Assembly (NCBI GenBank): GCA_963727835.1
Contig: CAVSIB010000026.1
Location: 1-64,000 of the forward strand
From: G026625185 sp963727835
GTDB taxonomy: Bacteria; Desulfobacterota; WTBG01; JAGOGO01
Length of the DNA stretch: 64,000 bases
Direction: 5' to 3'
This document shows positions 47,340 through 56,905 of the stretch, one piece after another (position 1 is the stretch's first letter; each line of letters opens with the position of its first letter). Both the position numbers and the translations under genes were made by a program. A model generated the notes under the pieces. The model was not told the origin of the DNA and did not search any database. It saw only the letters and a list, made by a program, of their open reading frames with translations.

Positions 47340-47658
47340 ATGAAAAAGACGTTCACCATTGCTGCATTTTCGTCGTCCTGAATATTACGAAAACTTACTC
47401 AAGAGTCTGTTTCGAAATAATATTGGGTTGTTTGAGATCTTTGTTCAAATTGACCCGTCTGATGTTGTTGCTGAGATGAAAAATTTAACCGCTCAGTATT
47501 TGAAGGGAACACATTGCACCATTACGGTAAACGATGTGAGGGGGCAAGGGAAATCCATTTTAATCCTGGATGAGGTCTTTTCTCAAGGCTTAAGAGTGAG
47601 TGTGTATTTAGAAGAAGACATAGTGATTTCGCCGGGCGTGATGGACTTGGCGGAATGA
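47340..47658 (+). pseudogene. Glycosyltransferase N-terminal fragment (GNT-I/GT13-like)
   Basis: After a start at 47340 (KKTFT, then frameshift) the frame reads LHFRRPEYYENLLKSLF, FEIFVQIDPSDVV, KSILILDEVFSQGLR and VSVYLEEDIVISPGV, the strand order of a GT-A enzyme with its metal-binding acidic motif (EED). The frame stops immediately after MDLAE; a complete enzyme would need 150 or more further residues. The fragment fits the glycan locus to its left but is truncated. Confidence 0.5.
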
Positions 47659-47789
47659 TAAGCTGAGTTCGGCCAGTTTGCCGGGTTAACTGCACAGCCG
47701 GAGCAGGTACAGGAAATCAAAAATAGCCCTGCAACAAAAATACTTGTGACAAAATTTTTCGCTAAAATTTTGGATTTTATTAAAACCAT

Positions 47790-50623
47790 CTAAGCTCCGT
47801 CAAGATCACGGGAAGAATTGTTAGAGGGGTTAAAAAAATCTTTAAAAAATTTTTTCGCCTTAGGAAATTTTACGGACACTTTCGGCTTTTGTACTGTACC
47901 CTTAATATGAATCGGTATGGTAACATCGCTGTCGCTGAGAAAAGATAAAAATTTTTGCGCATCTTTGCCCAGAAAATTTTTAAGAGAATCTCCAGTAACT
48001 GAATAGTTAATCGGGTTCCCCTTTTTTTCAGGATCGTAGACAAGGGAAGTCCAACCTTTAAGCTCCAGCGAGAGGTCCTTACTGTTTATTTTGAGAGTAT
48101 CATTATAAATTTTCCCGTCTCCCAAGTGAAAGAGTGTCAGAATCTGATCAAAACGGATCTCTCGGATTTTCCTAAAACCTTCAATATCTCGCTTAAGGCG
48201 CCCTCACTTTGAACGGACACATCATGCAAACTAATTTTTCCAGTGCCCACGATACTCGTGCTTATCTCTTGTTCCCAATCAGCCCCCTTCCAGGAGGTCT
48301 GGAAAGAAAAAAATCCTTTTCCGGAAAGCAGAGTATAGCGGGAGCCGATAGGAATAACGTAACCCAACATAGTTTGTTCTTTAGATAGTTCAATGTCTTT
48401 TCCTTGCCCACTTAATTTCATTACGGGGCGCTTTTGCCTTAAATCAATAGTGCCCTGAACTGTTGAGGGGCCATTATTCAGAAGGCCTCCCAAAGCCAAA
48501 CGGAGAATACTTTTATTGAGCGTAAATTCCGTACTTTTAAGATTCTGAATTGTGCCGAGGCCTTGGTAGCTCATAGCATCTAAAAATACGGTGCCATTTC
48601 CGGTCCAAGAGGAAAGAACTGGTTTGCGTTCAGCAGGCTTCAAATTCCCTTCAGCAGCAAAGGCTAAGCTTCCCTTTCCATGAAGGATCATTTTTTTTGG
48701 AAAGACATCCTTCCATTCTTTTTGGAATTCTTCTAAGGCAAGAACGAGTTTTCCTTCGCATTTCGCAAAAGGATTTTGGGAAATTTGAGTAATGGTTCCC
48801 CGGCCATTAAATTTTAAGCAAGGAGATTCAGCCGTGAGGGCAGTGAAGGTAAGAGTGTCTTGCTCTGGAGAGTAGATAAAGTTATGCGTGACTTTAAGTT
48901 TGGGTAGCAAAGGAAGATTGTGATCCCCCTTCACAACCAGCGAATTTTTTAGATTTCCTTTAATGGTAAAGTCAGAGGAGGACTCTCCTTCACTCGGGAA
49001 ACCTCGAGGGAGTACATCGAGAAGTTGTTTTTTTAGCTCAGCAAGCTTTAATGAAAGAGTGCCTTCCACGTCTATATCACTTTGCCCATCCACAGCACCC
49101 TTAATTTCCCCGGATAAGGATTTCCCTCGAATGAGTAAGGATGTTATCGTAAACCGATTTTCTTTAAGGTTGCACAAGACGTCTGGAAAAATTCGAAGCG
49201 TTTCTTCCTGAAAAGGCCGCCCTTTGAGAGCGGGGTGTTCGATGCTCAAACCTCTAACAACGGCAGCTCCTTTAAGATTAAACTCTTTTGCAGATCCAGT
49301 TCCCGAGAGAGATAGCTGGGTTATGCCGGAAAGGTTAAGATCAGGTAGGAGGTGAAAAAAATTTCTCAGAATGTGGACAACCTCATTTAGGTCCCCAGTT
49401 CCTGAGAGCGTGAGGTTGCCATAAGGGGCCTTTTGAAAATTGTTGATTGTCCCGGAAAGAGAAAGCTTAAGAAAGTCACTATTGAGATCAAAAAGTTTAA
49501 CTTTAATCTCGTGGGTAGGAAAGTTAAATAAAACCTCTTGAGAAGAATCAATGCGAGGTTGCGCAAGGGGGGGCGGTTGGAAAGCTCCTCCGGCTATGGA
49601 CACATTGGTCAGCTGGGTTGCACCCGTTATTGCAATAAGAGAATCAAAATTTCCCCGGGCTTCTAAGGATGACCGAAGGTTGCCTTTCCAAGAATACCCA
49701 GGAGGAAAACCCAGGACCCCGGCTAACACCTGAGAAAGTTTGTCTAAGTCAAAAGAACAGACTAGGCGTCCTCCGGTTGCCTCGGTGGAGGAGGTGTTAA
49801 ATTTGTCTAAGTCAAAAAATCCTTCCACATGGCCAAAGCCTGCTTCCATGGTGAGTGTCCCTCGGGCCTTGGGGAGGTTCATTTTTTCTTTGGAAAAGAA
49901 AAGGGCTGAACCGCTTATTCTTAATGGCTCAGGGGGGTTGTTGTTAAGTATGACCGTGCCTTGCAAAAGAAACTTTATTGGTTTCGCAAGGGAACGAACA
50001 CTTAAATCAGCAGAAAATTGTTTTATCTGAGTAGTCGTATTAAGACGCTGATCAATAAAGGTAAAAACACCTTCCGTGATATGAGCGTTGAGAAACAGCG
50101 CAGAAAAGCCTTTATAGATACTGGAGTTCTTTTTTGGCCGTGGGGCAAGGGATTCATTTGGCGTAAGCGGAGAAGATTCTTTATCGGCAAGGCCAGTCCT
50201 CTCCTGGGGGAGAGATGCGACGCGATCGTCTCCCCGTATTTTTCCCGTTTTGTCTCTTATGATCGTTAACGCTATTCCCTTGATCGTTAAAGAGGTAGCC
50301 TTGAATTTTCTTGCCAATAAGGCTCGCCAGTCGGGCAGGAGTTGAACAGAATGAAGCACGAGCAAAGGTGATCGGTCTTGATTTGTGATGTTTAGCTGAG
50401 AGATAGAAAACCCATCTTTCCAGGAGAAGGCCAGAGTCTCCATCACAACCGGTCTTTTAAAAGCCTTGGCCAAATACAGCGAGGCTTTCTCACGTGCACG
50501 GTCTGAAGACAAAAGTGGAGGGAGAATAAAATATAAGATGATAATAAAGATAAAAACAAAAATAAAAAGACGGAGACCCCAGTGCAAAACCTGTCTTATT
50601 AAGAGTTCATTCTTCATCGTCAA
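47790..50623 (-). CDS. AsmA-family inner-membrane protein, one frameshift
   Basis: About 945 residues after joining two frames. The N-terminus has one transmembrane helix (LRLFIFVFIFIIILYFILPP, residues 17-36) and the AsmA start ASLYLAKAFKRPVVMETLAF. The body is a run of amphipathic beta-strands (SLSGTINNFQKAPYGNLTLS) typical of AsmA/TamB/bridge-like proteins. A frame change near 48170 leads into IREIRFDQILTLFHLG and GDGKIYNDTLKINSKDLSLE, the AsmA C-terminal domain, ending at 47790. Such proteins probably carry lipids between the membranes. Its ATG overlaps the end of the PAS gene by 17 bp. Confidence 0.75.
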
Positions 50624-51341
50624 TCACAAAGTCGGGATAAAGCTTTTTCACACACTCTGGGCAAAGGCCGTGGGTAAAGGTAGCATCAGAATGTTCTCTG
50701 ATGTAAGCTTCAATTTGTTTCCAGTACCCGCTATCATCGCGAATCTTTTTACACGAGGCACAGATGGGCAACAATCCGCTCAATGTCTTAACCTTGGCAA
50801 TGGCCTCCTGAAGTTCTTCGAGGGTTTGCTGCAGTTCCTGGATGAGAAATTTTCTTTCCTCTTCAGCCTGCTTGTGCTCAGTAATATCATTGCCAACACT
50901 AAGAATCCCCGTGAGGTTCCCGTGCTCATCTAAAATCGCTTTATTAGTCCAGGCAATCCAGACTCGCTCGCCGTTTCGACGGATGTTTTCATTTTCGTTG
51001 TTTTTAAATTTTTCAGGATAGAGCATAAGGTCTTTCCTCATTTGTGCGAGGTCACGGCCCGTGGTTTCGGTTTTAGGTACAATCGTTTCCAAAAGATTTT
51101 TGCCGACAATTTCCTCTTCCGTATAGCCAAAAAAATTTTGGGCAAATTCATTAAAGAAGGTGATTCGTCCCTGAGTATCAGACCGGAGGATAATACTGTT
51201 GGCATTTTCTACCAGTTCCCGGTACTTCTCCTCGTGTTTTTGCAATGCCTCTTCTTTTACATTGAGCATTGCTGACCGGGGGGCAAAACGATCCTCGGTT
51301 TGCTTCTCCACCTGCAGGTTCTCCAAATTTTTTGATCCCAT
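50607..51341 (-). CDS. PAS-domain protein with a C-terminal CxxC tail
   Basis: The 244-residue protein has a short N-terminal coiled coil, a PAS domain (residues about 38-160; RELVENANSIILRSDTQGRI, FFGYTEEEIVGKNLL, ITEHKQAEEE) and a coiled-coil linker. The tail LLPICASCKKIRDDSGYW continues to HGLCPECVKKLYPDF, two CxxC pairs that suggest a zinc-binding knuckle; I associate this tail with signalling proteins of deltaproteobacteria. There is no kinase, GGDEF or output domain, so it is probably a redox or small-molecule sensor acting through a partner. It sits against the end of the RmuC remnant. Confidence 0.75.
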   Translation of the reverse strand: MGSKNLENLQVEKQTEDRFAPRSAMLNVKEEALQKHEEKYRELVENANSIILRSDTQGRITFFNEFAQNFFGYTEEEIVGKNLLETIVPKTETTGRDLAQMRKDLMLYPEKFKNNENENIRRNGERVWIAWTNKAILDEHGNLTGILSVGNDITEHKQAEEERKFLIQELQQTLEELQEAIAKVKTLSGLLPICASCKKIRDDSGYWKQIEAYIREHSDATFTHGLCPECVKKLYPDFVIDDEE

Positions 51342-51896
51342 ATTCTTCCTTTTTGGGCATCTTCGATTCGCTTACCCAAGGTTTCAAGTTTGTTACAGAA
51401 CTCATCCCAATGCTTTTTAAACCGTCCCAATAATGAGAGGATCTCGCGGAGGGTTTTTCTAAAGCAAAATGTTCAACCGCCTGCCGAATCACAGCCAGAA
51501 CTGCAAAAAGAGTTATGGGCGAACAAAATACCACCTGGTTTTTAATACCGTTTTCTAAGATCGAGCTATCCTGTTCATGAATAAAAGCATAGACCTGTTC
51601 ATTGGAATAAACAAAAGCACACAATCAACCGTGTTATCATCCGGGTTGATGTATTCTCGTGTGGTCACCTCCTTGACCCGGGCTTTTGCGTTATTTAAGA
51701 AAGCTGTGCGGTATTTGGCCTTGTCCACCTCGGACTGTGTCTCCAGGTATTTGAGGTAGTTATCCAGAGGGAATTTAACATCCATATTGAGCTTAAGGTT
51801 ATTCAGCAAGAGGAACATAAAGTCAGAGAAGTAAAGCAGGGGGGATAATATATCCCCTCGCGTTAATAGCTTGGATTGGAATAAGTCACCTCGCAT
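51342..51896 (-). pseudogene. RmuC-like DNA recombination protein, N-terminally truncated and frame-disrupted
   Basis: Joined frames give MRGDLFQSKLLTRGDILSPL, LLYFSDFMFLLLNNLKLNMDVKFPLDNYLK, EVTTREYINPDDNTVDCVLLF, then NEQVYAFIHEQDSSILENGI and KNQVVFCSPITLFAVLAVIR, the RmuC nuclease-like core in order. The usual N-terminal membrane anchor and coiled coil (~150-200 residues) are absent; an ATG at 51896 with AAGGAA just upstream falls at the core boundary. The frames break near 51610 and 51450. RmuC restrains DNA inversions and belongs to the PD-(D/E)XK fold. As given it is not a working full-length protein. The long runs above are split by the breaks. Confidence 0.65.
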
Positions 51897-52012
51897 TTCC
51901 TTAATTCCAAGAAATTTTTATAAAAATACCATAAGCTTTTCCCTAGGTCAACCTCTTCTCTTTGCGAGGATTTCTTGTTTAAATTTTCATTTCAGGCAAA
52001 TTAAAATAAACA

Positions 52013-52044
52013 TTGACTTGAACACAAATTATTTGTATACAAAT
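52013..52044 (+). promoter_or_regulatory. marR promoter with overlapping palindromic operator
   Basis: TTGACT (52013-52018), a 17-bp spacer and TATACA (52036-52041) form a good sigma-70 promoter. The -10 lies in a perfect palindrome ATTTGTATACAAAT (52031-52044), which overlaps a second, ACAAATTATTTGT (52024-52036). This suggests autoregulation by the MarR protein encoded just downstream. Confidence 0.7.
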
Positions 52045-52090
52045 TAAACAGAGGGTTAACCATTCATATTTTAATCAGAAAGAAAGAAAA

Positions 52091-52585
52091 ATGGTCCAAA
52101 ATTCTCAGGAAGTTGCTGAAATTATAGACAATCTTAGGAAAGCATTTCAAGCGGTCAATGAATATTCTAAAAAAGCGGAAGGGCGAACCGGATTAACCGG
52201 CCCCCAGCTTTGGACTATAAAAGTTGTTGCCGAATTTCCTTCTATAAAGGTGTCTGATCTTGCCCATCGTATGTATCTCCATCCCGCAACCGTGGTTGGA
52301 ATTATCGACCGGCTTGAGACAAAAGGGTTTGTGTCGAGAGTACGCTCAAGTAAAGACCGCCGTGTAGTCTGGGTGAAGCTCACTAAGCACGGTGAAGAGC
52401 TAATTTCCAAGGCGCCTGAAGTTGCTCAAGGTTTACTGGTGGCAGGATTAGAAGCACTTCCAACAGCAAAACAGAGGGCTATTGGGGAAGGGCTTAGCCA
52501 CTTGGTGAAAATTTTAAAAGCCCAAAGCCTCCCCCCCAAATTAATGTTCTCAAATGAAGTGAACGAGCCTAAAAAAACAATGTGA
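52091..52585 (+). CDS. MarR-family transcriptional regulator
   Basis: The 164-residue protein has the winged-helix fold: AEGRTGLTGPQLWTIKVVAE, KVSDLAHRMYLHPATVVGII (recognition helix), DRLETKGFVSRVRSSKDRRV (wing with DRR) and KLTKHGEELISKAPEVAQG. Family members repress their own and neighbouring genes and release DNA on binding phenolic or oxidant ligands. It is followed 21 bp later by the ClC fragment on the same strand, so an acid/anion-stress or solvent-response role is possible. Confidence 0.93.
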   Translation: MVQNSQEVAEIIDNLRKAFQAVNEYSKKAEGRTGLTGPQLWTIKVVAEFPSIKVSDLAHRMYLHPATVVGIIDRLETKGFVSRVRSSKDRRVVWVKLTKHGEELISKAPEVAQGLLVAGLEALPTAKQRAIGEGLSHLVKILKAQSLPPKLMFSNEVNEPKKTM

Positions 52586-52606
52586 GAAAAGTTAAAATAA
52601 TTAACA

Positions 52607-53449
52607 ATGAGTCTTCTGGGCAAATTGGGCATTGGAATAATGGTAATCCTCATTTTTATGAAAATTGTTGCCACCAGCTTCACCATCTCTTCAGGCGGCT
52701 CAGGAGGGGTTTTTGGCCCCACTCTTTTTATTGGAGGGATGATTGGTGGAATGGTTGGGTTTACCGGCCACTATTTTTATCCGGAAATAGTATCCCACCC
52801 TGGCGCTTATGTGGTGGTGGGGATGGCAGCGTTTTTTGCGGGAGTAGCCCACGCCCCTATCGGTTCACTTCTGATGTGTTCGGAGATGACCCAAGGGTAT
52901 GGTCTTATCGCGCCCCTTATGCTCGTTTTATTTATCGCTATCCTTTTTAATAAAAAATATTCCATTTACGAAAAACAGGTAGAAAGTCGGCTCCAATCCC
53001 CAGCCCATATCGGGGACTTCACCATTAATGTTTTGGCTGAGATGAAGGTGAAAGCAATATATAAGCCTAAGAACATAAAACCCATCTCAAAAAAAGCACC
53101 TTATGGGGAACTGAAGAAAATTCTTGCTGAATCAACCGAGCGCTGTTTTCCGGTTAGCGACGAGCAAGGGAAATTAATTGGGTGCATCAACTGGCAGCAT
53201 GCCCGGCCGATCGTCTTTGAGGTGGGACTTGAGCATCTGCTTATTGCTGAAGACTTGATGATCCCAGCCGAGACCTTAGCCCCGGAAAACAATCTCTATG
53301 AAGCACTGCTTAAGTTTCTAAAAACCAATCAAGAAGAACTTTTGGTGGTAAATTCAGAAGAAAATCCCGATCAGGTCTTAGGAGTGTTGCGGCATGACGA
53401 CTTAAGCCAGGCCTACAATCAAGAAATTAATCGGAGAAAAAGTGAATAA
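52607..53449 (+). CDS. ClC-type chloride channel/antiporter, 5'-truncated, with CBS region
   Basis: The 280-residue frame starts in the middle of a ClC transporter. It has TSFTISSGGSGGVFGPTLFI, carrying the GxFxP anion-selectivity motif, five or so hydrophobic segments to about residue 120, then a CBS-pair region (GELKKILAESTERCFPVSDE; PENNLYEALLKFLKTNQEEL). A full ClC protein has about 300-400 residues before this point. None is seen between the marR stop and the start here, and there is no clear ribosome site. Thus the gene is an N-terminal deletion of a ClC-CBS protein, or its first half lies elsewhere in the genome. Confidence 0.75.
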   Translation: MSLLGKLGIGIMVILIFMKIVATSFTISSGGSGGVFGPTLFIGGMIGGMVGFTGHYFYPEIVSHPGAYVVVGMAAFFAGVAHAPIGSLLMCSEMTQGYGLIAPLMLVLFIAILFNKKYSIYEKQVESRLQSPAHIGDFTINVLAEMKVKAIYKPKNIKPISKKAPYGELKKILAESTERCFPVSDEQGKLIGCINWQHARPIVFEVGLEHLLIAEDLMIPAETLAPENNLYEALLKFLKTNQEELLVVNSEENPDQVLGVLRHDDLSQAYNQEINRRKSE

Positions 53450-53493
53450 TAACTATGGGAGATTTGGTTGGTTTTTAGCACAACAGGCGGTTG

Positions 53494-54819
53494 ATGAAAA
53501 AAACTTTTAAAAAAGATTGTCTGACTATTTTTGAGGCTGGAATTAAGGCAGTTAATCCTTATCAAGCAGTCAAGCACTATTTAAAAGTTGAAGGGGATTT
53601 CCTCTATCTCCCTAACCACACTTTTAACCTATCTGCTTTTAAAAACATCTATGTTATCGGAGCTGGGAAAGCCAGTGCTTATTTGGCTTTAGCATTAGAG
53701 GAAATTTTGGGGGAACGGTTAAAGGGAGGTCTTATTATTGTTAAGTATGGGCATGGAGCTCATTTAAAGAAAGTAAAAGTTATAGAAGCCGGGCATCCGA
53801 TTCCCGATGAAAACGGGCTTTGCGGTGCACACGCCTTAGTAAAGCTCGCCAAAGGATTCGGCATAGAGGATCTTGTCTTTTGTGTAATATCCGGAGGTGG
53901 TTCCGCACTCCTTCCCTTGCCAGTTGCGGGAATAAGCCTGAAAGAAAAACAGGAGACTACCAAGGCTCTCTTAGGTTGCGGAGCCCCTATTCATGAAATT
54001 AACAGTATAAGAAAGCATCTTTCCCAAATTAAAGGGGGCGGTTTGGCGAGGGTCGTATATCCGGCTACCCTGGTCTCTTTGATCATTTCTGATGTAATTG
54101 GAAATGACCTTGGAGTAATTGCCTCGGGACCTATGGTTGCTGATACCAGCACTTTTCTTGAATGCAAGAAGATACTTGAGCGATACCATCTTCTTTCAAA
54201 CATCCCTCGTGCAGTTCGAAACCACATCCTTAAGGGGGTCAGGGGGGGAGTACAAGAAACTCTAAAACAGGGGAGCGCTATCTTAAAAAAAACCATTAAC
54301 CTGGTAATCGGTAGCAATACCCAATGCTTAGAAGCTGCGGAGAAAAAGGCAAAAACAATCGGCTACAACACCCTGCTTCTTTCCTCCTTTGTAGAAGGAG
54401 AAGCAAGAGAAGTAGCAAAAATGCAGGCAGCAATTTTAAAAGAAATAATAAACTTTGGCCGGCCAATTCTCCGCCCCGCATGTGTCATTTCCGGTGGTGA
54501 AACAACCGTAACCATTCGTGGTACTGGCAAAGGGGGGAGGAATCAGGAGTTTGCTCTGACCTGTGGTATTGAAATAGCGGGATTGAAAGGAACTGCTGTC
54601 TTAAGCGCGGGAACGGACGGCACCGACGGGCCAACTGATGCGGCTGGCGCCTATGCTGATTGGAAGATGGTAGATCGTGCGAAAAAATTAGGCCTTGATC
54701 CTTGCCATTACCTTGATAATAATGATTCCTTTCATTTTTTTGAACAACTCAATGACCTCATCATCACCGGATCCACCAAAACCAATGTTATGGATATGAT
54801 CGTGCTTCTGGCAACGTAA
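53494..54819 (+). CDS. Glycerate 2-kinase (MOFRL family)
   Basis: The 441-residue protein shows the two-domain glycerate kinase structure: YVIGAGKASAYLALALEE, VIEAGHPIPDENGLCGAHAL, VFCVISGGGSALLPLPVAGI (nucleotide loop), EINSIRKHLSQIKGGGLA, then the MOFRL domain CVISGGETTVTIRGTGKGG and SAGTDGTDGPTDAAGAYAD. It phosphorylates glycerate to 2-phosphoglycerate and may feed serine/glyoxylate metabolism with the serA operon. It is not obviously linked to the ClC gene upstream, 44 bp away. Confidence 0.92.
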   Translation: MKKTFKKDCLTIFEAGIKAVNPYQAVKHYLKVEGDFLYLPNHTFNLSAFKNIYVIGAGKASAYLALALEEILGERLKGGLIIVKYGHGAHLKKVKVIEAGHPIPDENGLCGAHALVKLAKGFGIEDLVFCVISGGGSALLPLPVAGISLKEKQETTKALLGCGAPIHEINSIRKHLSQIKGGGLARVVYPATLVSLIISDVIGNDLGVIASGPMVADTSTFLECKKILERYHLLSNIPRAVRNHILKGVRGGVQETLKQGSAILKKTINLVIGSNTQCLEAAEKKAKTIGYNTLLLSSFVEGEAREVAKMQAAILKEIINFGRPILRPACVISGGETTVTIRGTGKGGRNQEFALTCGIEIAGLKGTAVLSAGTDGTDGPTDAAGAYADWKMVDRAKKLGLDPCHYLDNNDSFHFFEQLNDLIITGSTKTNVMDMIVLLAT

Positions 54820-54902
54820 TTTTTTTGGGTGAGCCGCCACCATGAAGGTGTTGCGTTTTTTGTAACTGCTTCTTTAGGTTTTTCCGAAACAAACCCGTAT
54901 CC

Positions 54903-55778
54903 TTAAATCCGATATGTCTTAACTACCCGTTCAATACCGGATAGGTCCTTTATGATTTCAGGGAGAGAAAATTTTTTGGTCTCGACCATTATCTTTGCAA
55001 CATCATGACCCTGCCCGCTTCCTGCCTCTAACAGTAGGTAACCGCCCGGTTTGAGATAATCAGGGGCTTTTTGGACAATCGCGCGATAAAACGTCAACCC
55101 ATCTGCTCCCCCATCAAAAGCAATAGCGGGTTCATAGTCGCGGATTCCCGGAGGTAGGTGAGGGATTTCATTGGTGGGAATATACGGCGGATTGGAAATA
55201 ATGAGATCGAATGGTGTTCTTTCCCCTTCTAATGGCTCAAAAAGGTTTCCCTCAATGAACCGTATGGAGCGCACGCCATGCGAAAAAGCATTCTCCTTTG
55301 CTACAGAAAGCGCCTCCGGAGAGATATCGATGGCACTAATTGATGCCTGGGGAAGTTCAGTAGCTAAGGTAATTGAGATTGCGCCGTTTCCGGTCCCTAT
55401 CTCTAAAATGGAAGGGGATGAACAAGGAGAGAAAATTTTGAGAGCCACTTCTACGAGAGTCTCAGTTTCCGGTCGCGGAATCATAACCGCTGGATTAACT
55501 TTAAACGGTAAAGACCAAAACTCTTTTCTCCCAATAATATATGAGACCGGCTCTCCCTTAATCCTCCGAGCTATCAGATTTTGAAACATTTCTTTCTCTT
55601 GTTCAGGAACTATGTTTGAAAATGAAAGGTATAAGCCCTTGCGATCAGTTTTAAGCGCATGGGCAAATAAGACTTCCGCATCTAATCGGGGAGTTGGTAG
55701 CTGATAATGAGATAATGATTCGCTTGCTTGAGTCAGGAGGAGGGAAACGGTAAGGGGATTGAGAGGATTTTGATTAAT
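54903..55778 (-). CDS. prmC: Release-factor glutamine methyltransferase, probable AUU start
   Basis: PrmC methylates the GGQ glutamine of peptide release factors. The 291-residue frame contains TPRLDAEVLFAHALKTDR, VMIPRPETETLVEVAL, LEIGTGNGAISITLA (SAM loop), DLIISNPPYIPTNE (catalytic NPPY) and FDGGADGLTFYRAIV. There is no ATG, GTG or TTG between the in-frame stop and residue ~60. The only start matching family length is ATT at 55778, which overlaps the prfA stop (ATTAA) with AGGAGG exactly 8 bp upstream. It is coupled to prfA, its substrate gene. Confidence 0.9.
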   Translation of the reverse strand: MNQNPLNPLTVSLLLTQASESLSHYQLPTPRLDAEVLFAHALKTDRKGLYLSFSNIVPEQEKEMFQNLIARRIKGEPVSYIIGRKEFWSLPFKVNPAVMIPRPETETLVEVALKIFSPCSSPSILEIGTGNGAISITLATELPQASISAIDISPEALSVAKENAFSHGVRSIRFIEGNLFEPLEGERTPFDLIISNPPYIPTNEIPHLPPGIRDYEPAIAFDGGADGLTFYRAIVQKAPDYLKPGGYLLLEAGSGQGHDVAKIMVETKKFSLPEIIKDLSGIERVVKTYRI

Positions 55779-56850
55779 TTTTTATTCCTCCTACCTTCAG
55801 GGCTTCACTTTGAAAATAAGCTTGGAGTGGGTTGATGATTTCGCCTAAGTTCCCTTCCAAAACAAAATCGAGTTTATAGAGCGTGAGGCCAATGCGGTGA
55901 TCAGTAACCCGCCCTTGGGGAAAATTATACGTACGGATCCGTTCGCTCCGATCTCCTGAGCCAACCTGGTTTTTTCGGGTCTGCGACATTTCATTTTTCT
56001 GTTCAGTAATCGCCAGATCTAAAAGGCGTGCCCTGAGTACTTTCAAGGCTTTTGCTTTGTTTTTATGTTGAGATTTTTCATCTTGGCAGGTTACCACTAA
56101 GCCGGTCGGAATGTGAGTTACCCGAACAGCGGAATCAGTGGTGTTGACGCTTTGCCCCCCGGGACCAGAAGAACGGAACACATCGATCCGCAAGGCATTA
56201 GGATCAATCTGGATATCCACCTCCTCAGCTTCCGGGAGAACAGCCACGGTAACCGCTGAGGTATGAATGCGTCCTTGTGATTCAGTGGCGGGGACCCGCT
56301 GGACTCGGTGGACCCCGCTTTCATATTTTAAATGACTATAAACCTTCTGTCCCTCAATGAGCGCAATTACTTCCTTAAATCCTCCCAATCCGGTGGCATT
56401 AGAGCTCATTATTTCTACTCGCCAGCCTTTTGCCTCAGCAAAGCGGCAGTACATCCGAAAAAGGACAGAAGCAAAAAGCGCCGCTTCCTCTCCACCCGTG
56501 CCGGCCCGGATTTCTAAGATGATATTTTTCTTATCAAGAGGATCTTTCGGCAAAAGAAGAGTTTTAAGCGAGGACTCCAGTTCTTGCCGTTTCTCTCTTA
56601 AGGCATAAATTTCGGCTTTGGCGAGTTCCTGAATCTCCTTATCGTCATCCTGTAATAAGTTTTGATTTTCTTCTGTTTCCTGTTCGTTTTTTTTATATTC
56701 TCGGTAGGTTTCAATAAGCGTGGTAAGTTCGGCATACTCCTGGGAGAGCTTTCGGTATTCTTCTTTATTGTCTAAAGTCTTAGGATCGCTTAACCGCTGA
56801 GCCAGGGCATTGTAATGGTTTTCAACTGATTCCAGTTTTTGAAACATCAT
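55774..56850 (-). CDS. prfA: Peptide chain release factor 1
   Basis: RF1 (358 residues) ends translation at UAA and UAG. It has the N-terminal helical domain, GGEEAALFASVLFRMYCR, the anticodon-like ESGVHRVQRVPATESQGRIHTS (with PxT-type recognition: VPATE), and FRSSGPGGQSVNTTDSAV with the GGQ catalytic motif. The GGQ glutamine is methylated by the PrmC encoded next. Frame intact; prfA, rpmE and rho are in one minus-strand run. Confidence 0.96.
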   Translation of the reverse strand: MMFQKLESVENHYNALAQRLSDPKTLDNKEEYRKLSQEYAELTTLIETYREYKKNEQETEENQNLLQDDDKEIQELAKAEIYALREKRQELESSLKTLLLPKDPLDKKNIILEIRAGTGGEEAALFASVLFRMYCRFAEAKGWRVEIMSSNATGLGGFKEVIALIEGQKVYSHLKYESGVHRVQRVPATESQGRIHTSAVTVAVLPEAEEVDIQIDPNALRIDVFRSSGPGGQSVNTTDSAVRVTHIPTGLVVTCQDEKSQHKNKAKALKVLRARLLDLAITEQKNEMSQTRKNQVGSGDRSERIRTYNFPQGRVTDHRIGLTLYKLDFVLEGNLGEIINPLQAYFQSEALKVGGIKN

Positions 56851-56905
56851 TATTCCACATTACGCATTTGAGCAGGCGTATTTTGGGTTTTGCCCCAAAA
56901 TCCGG

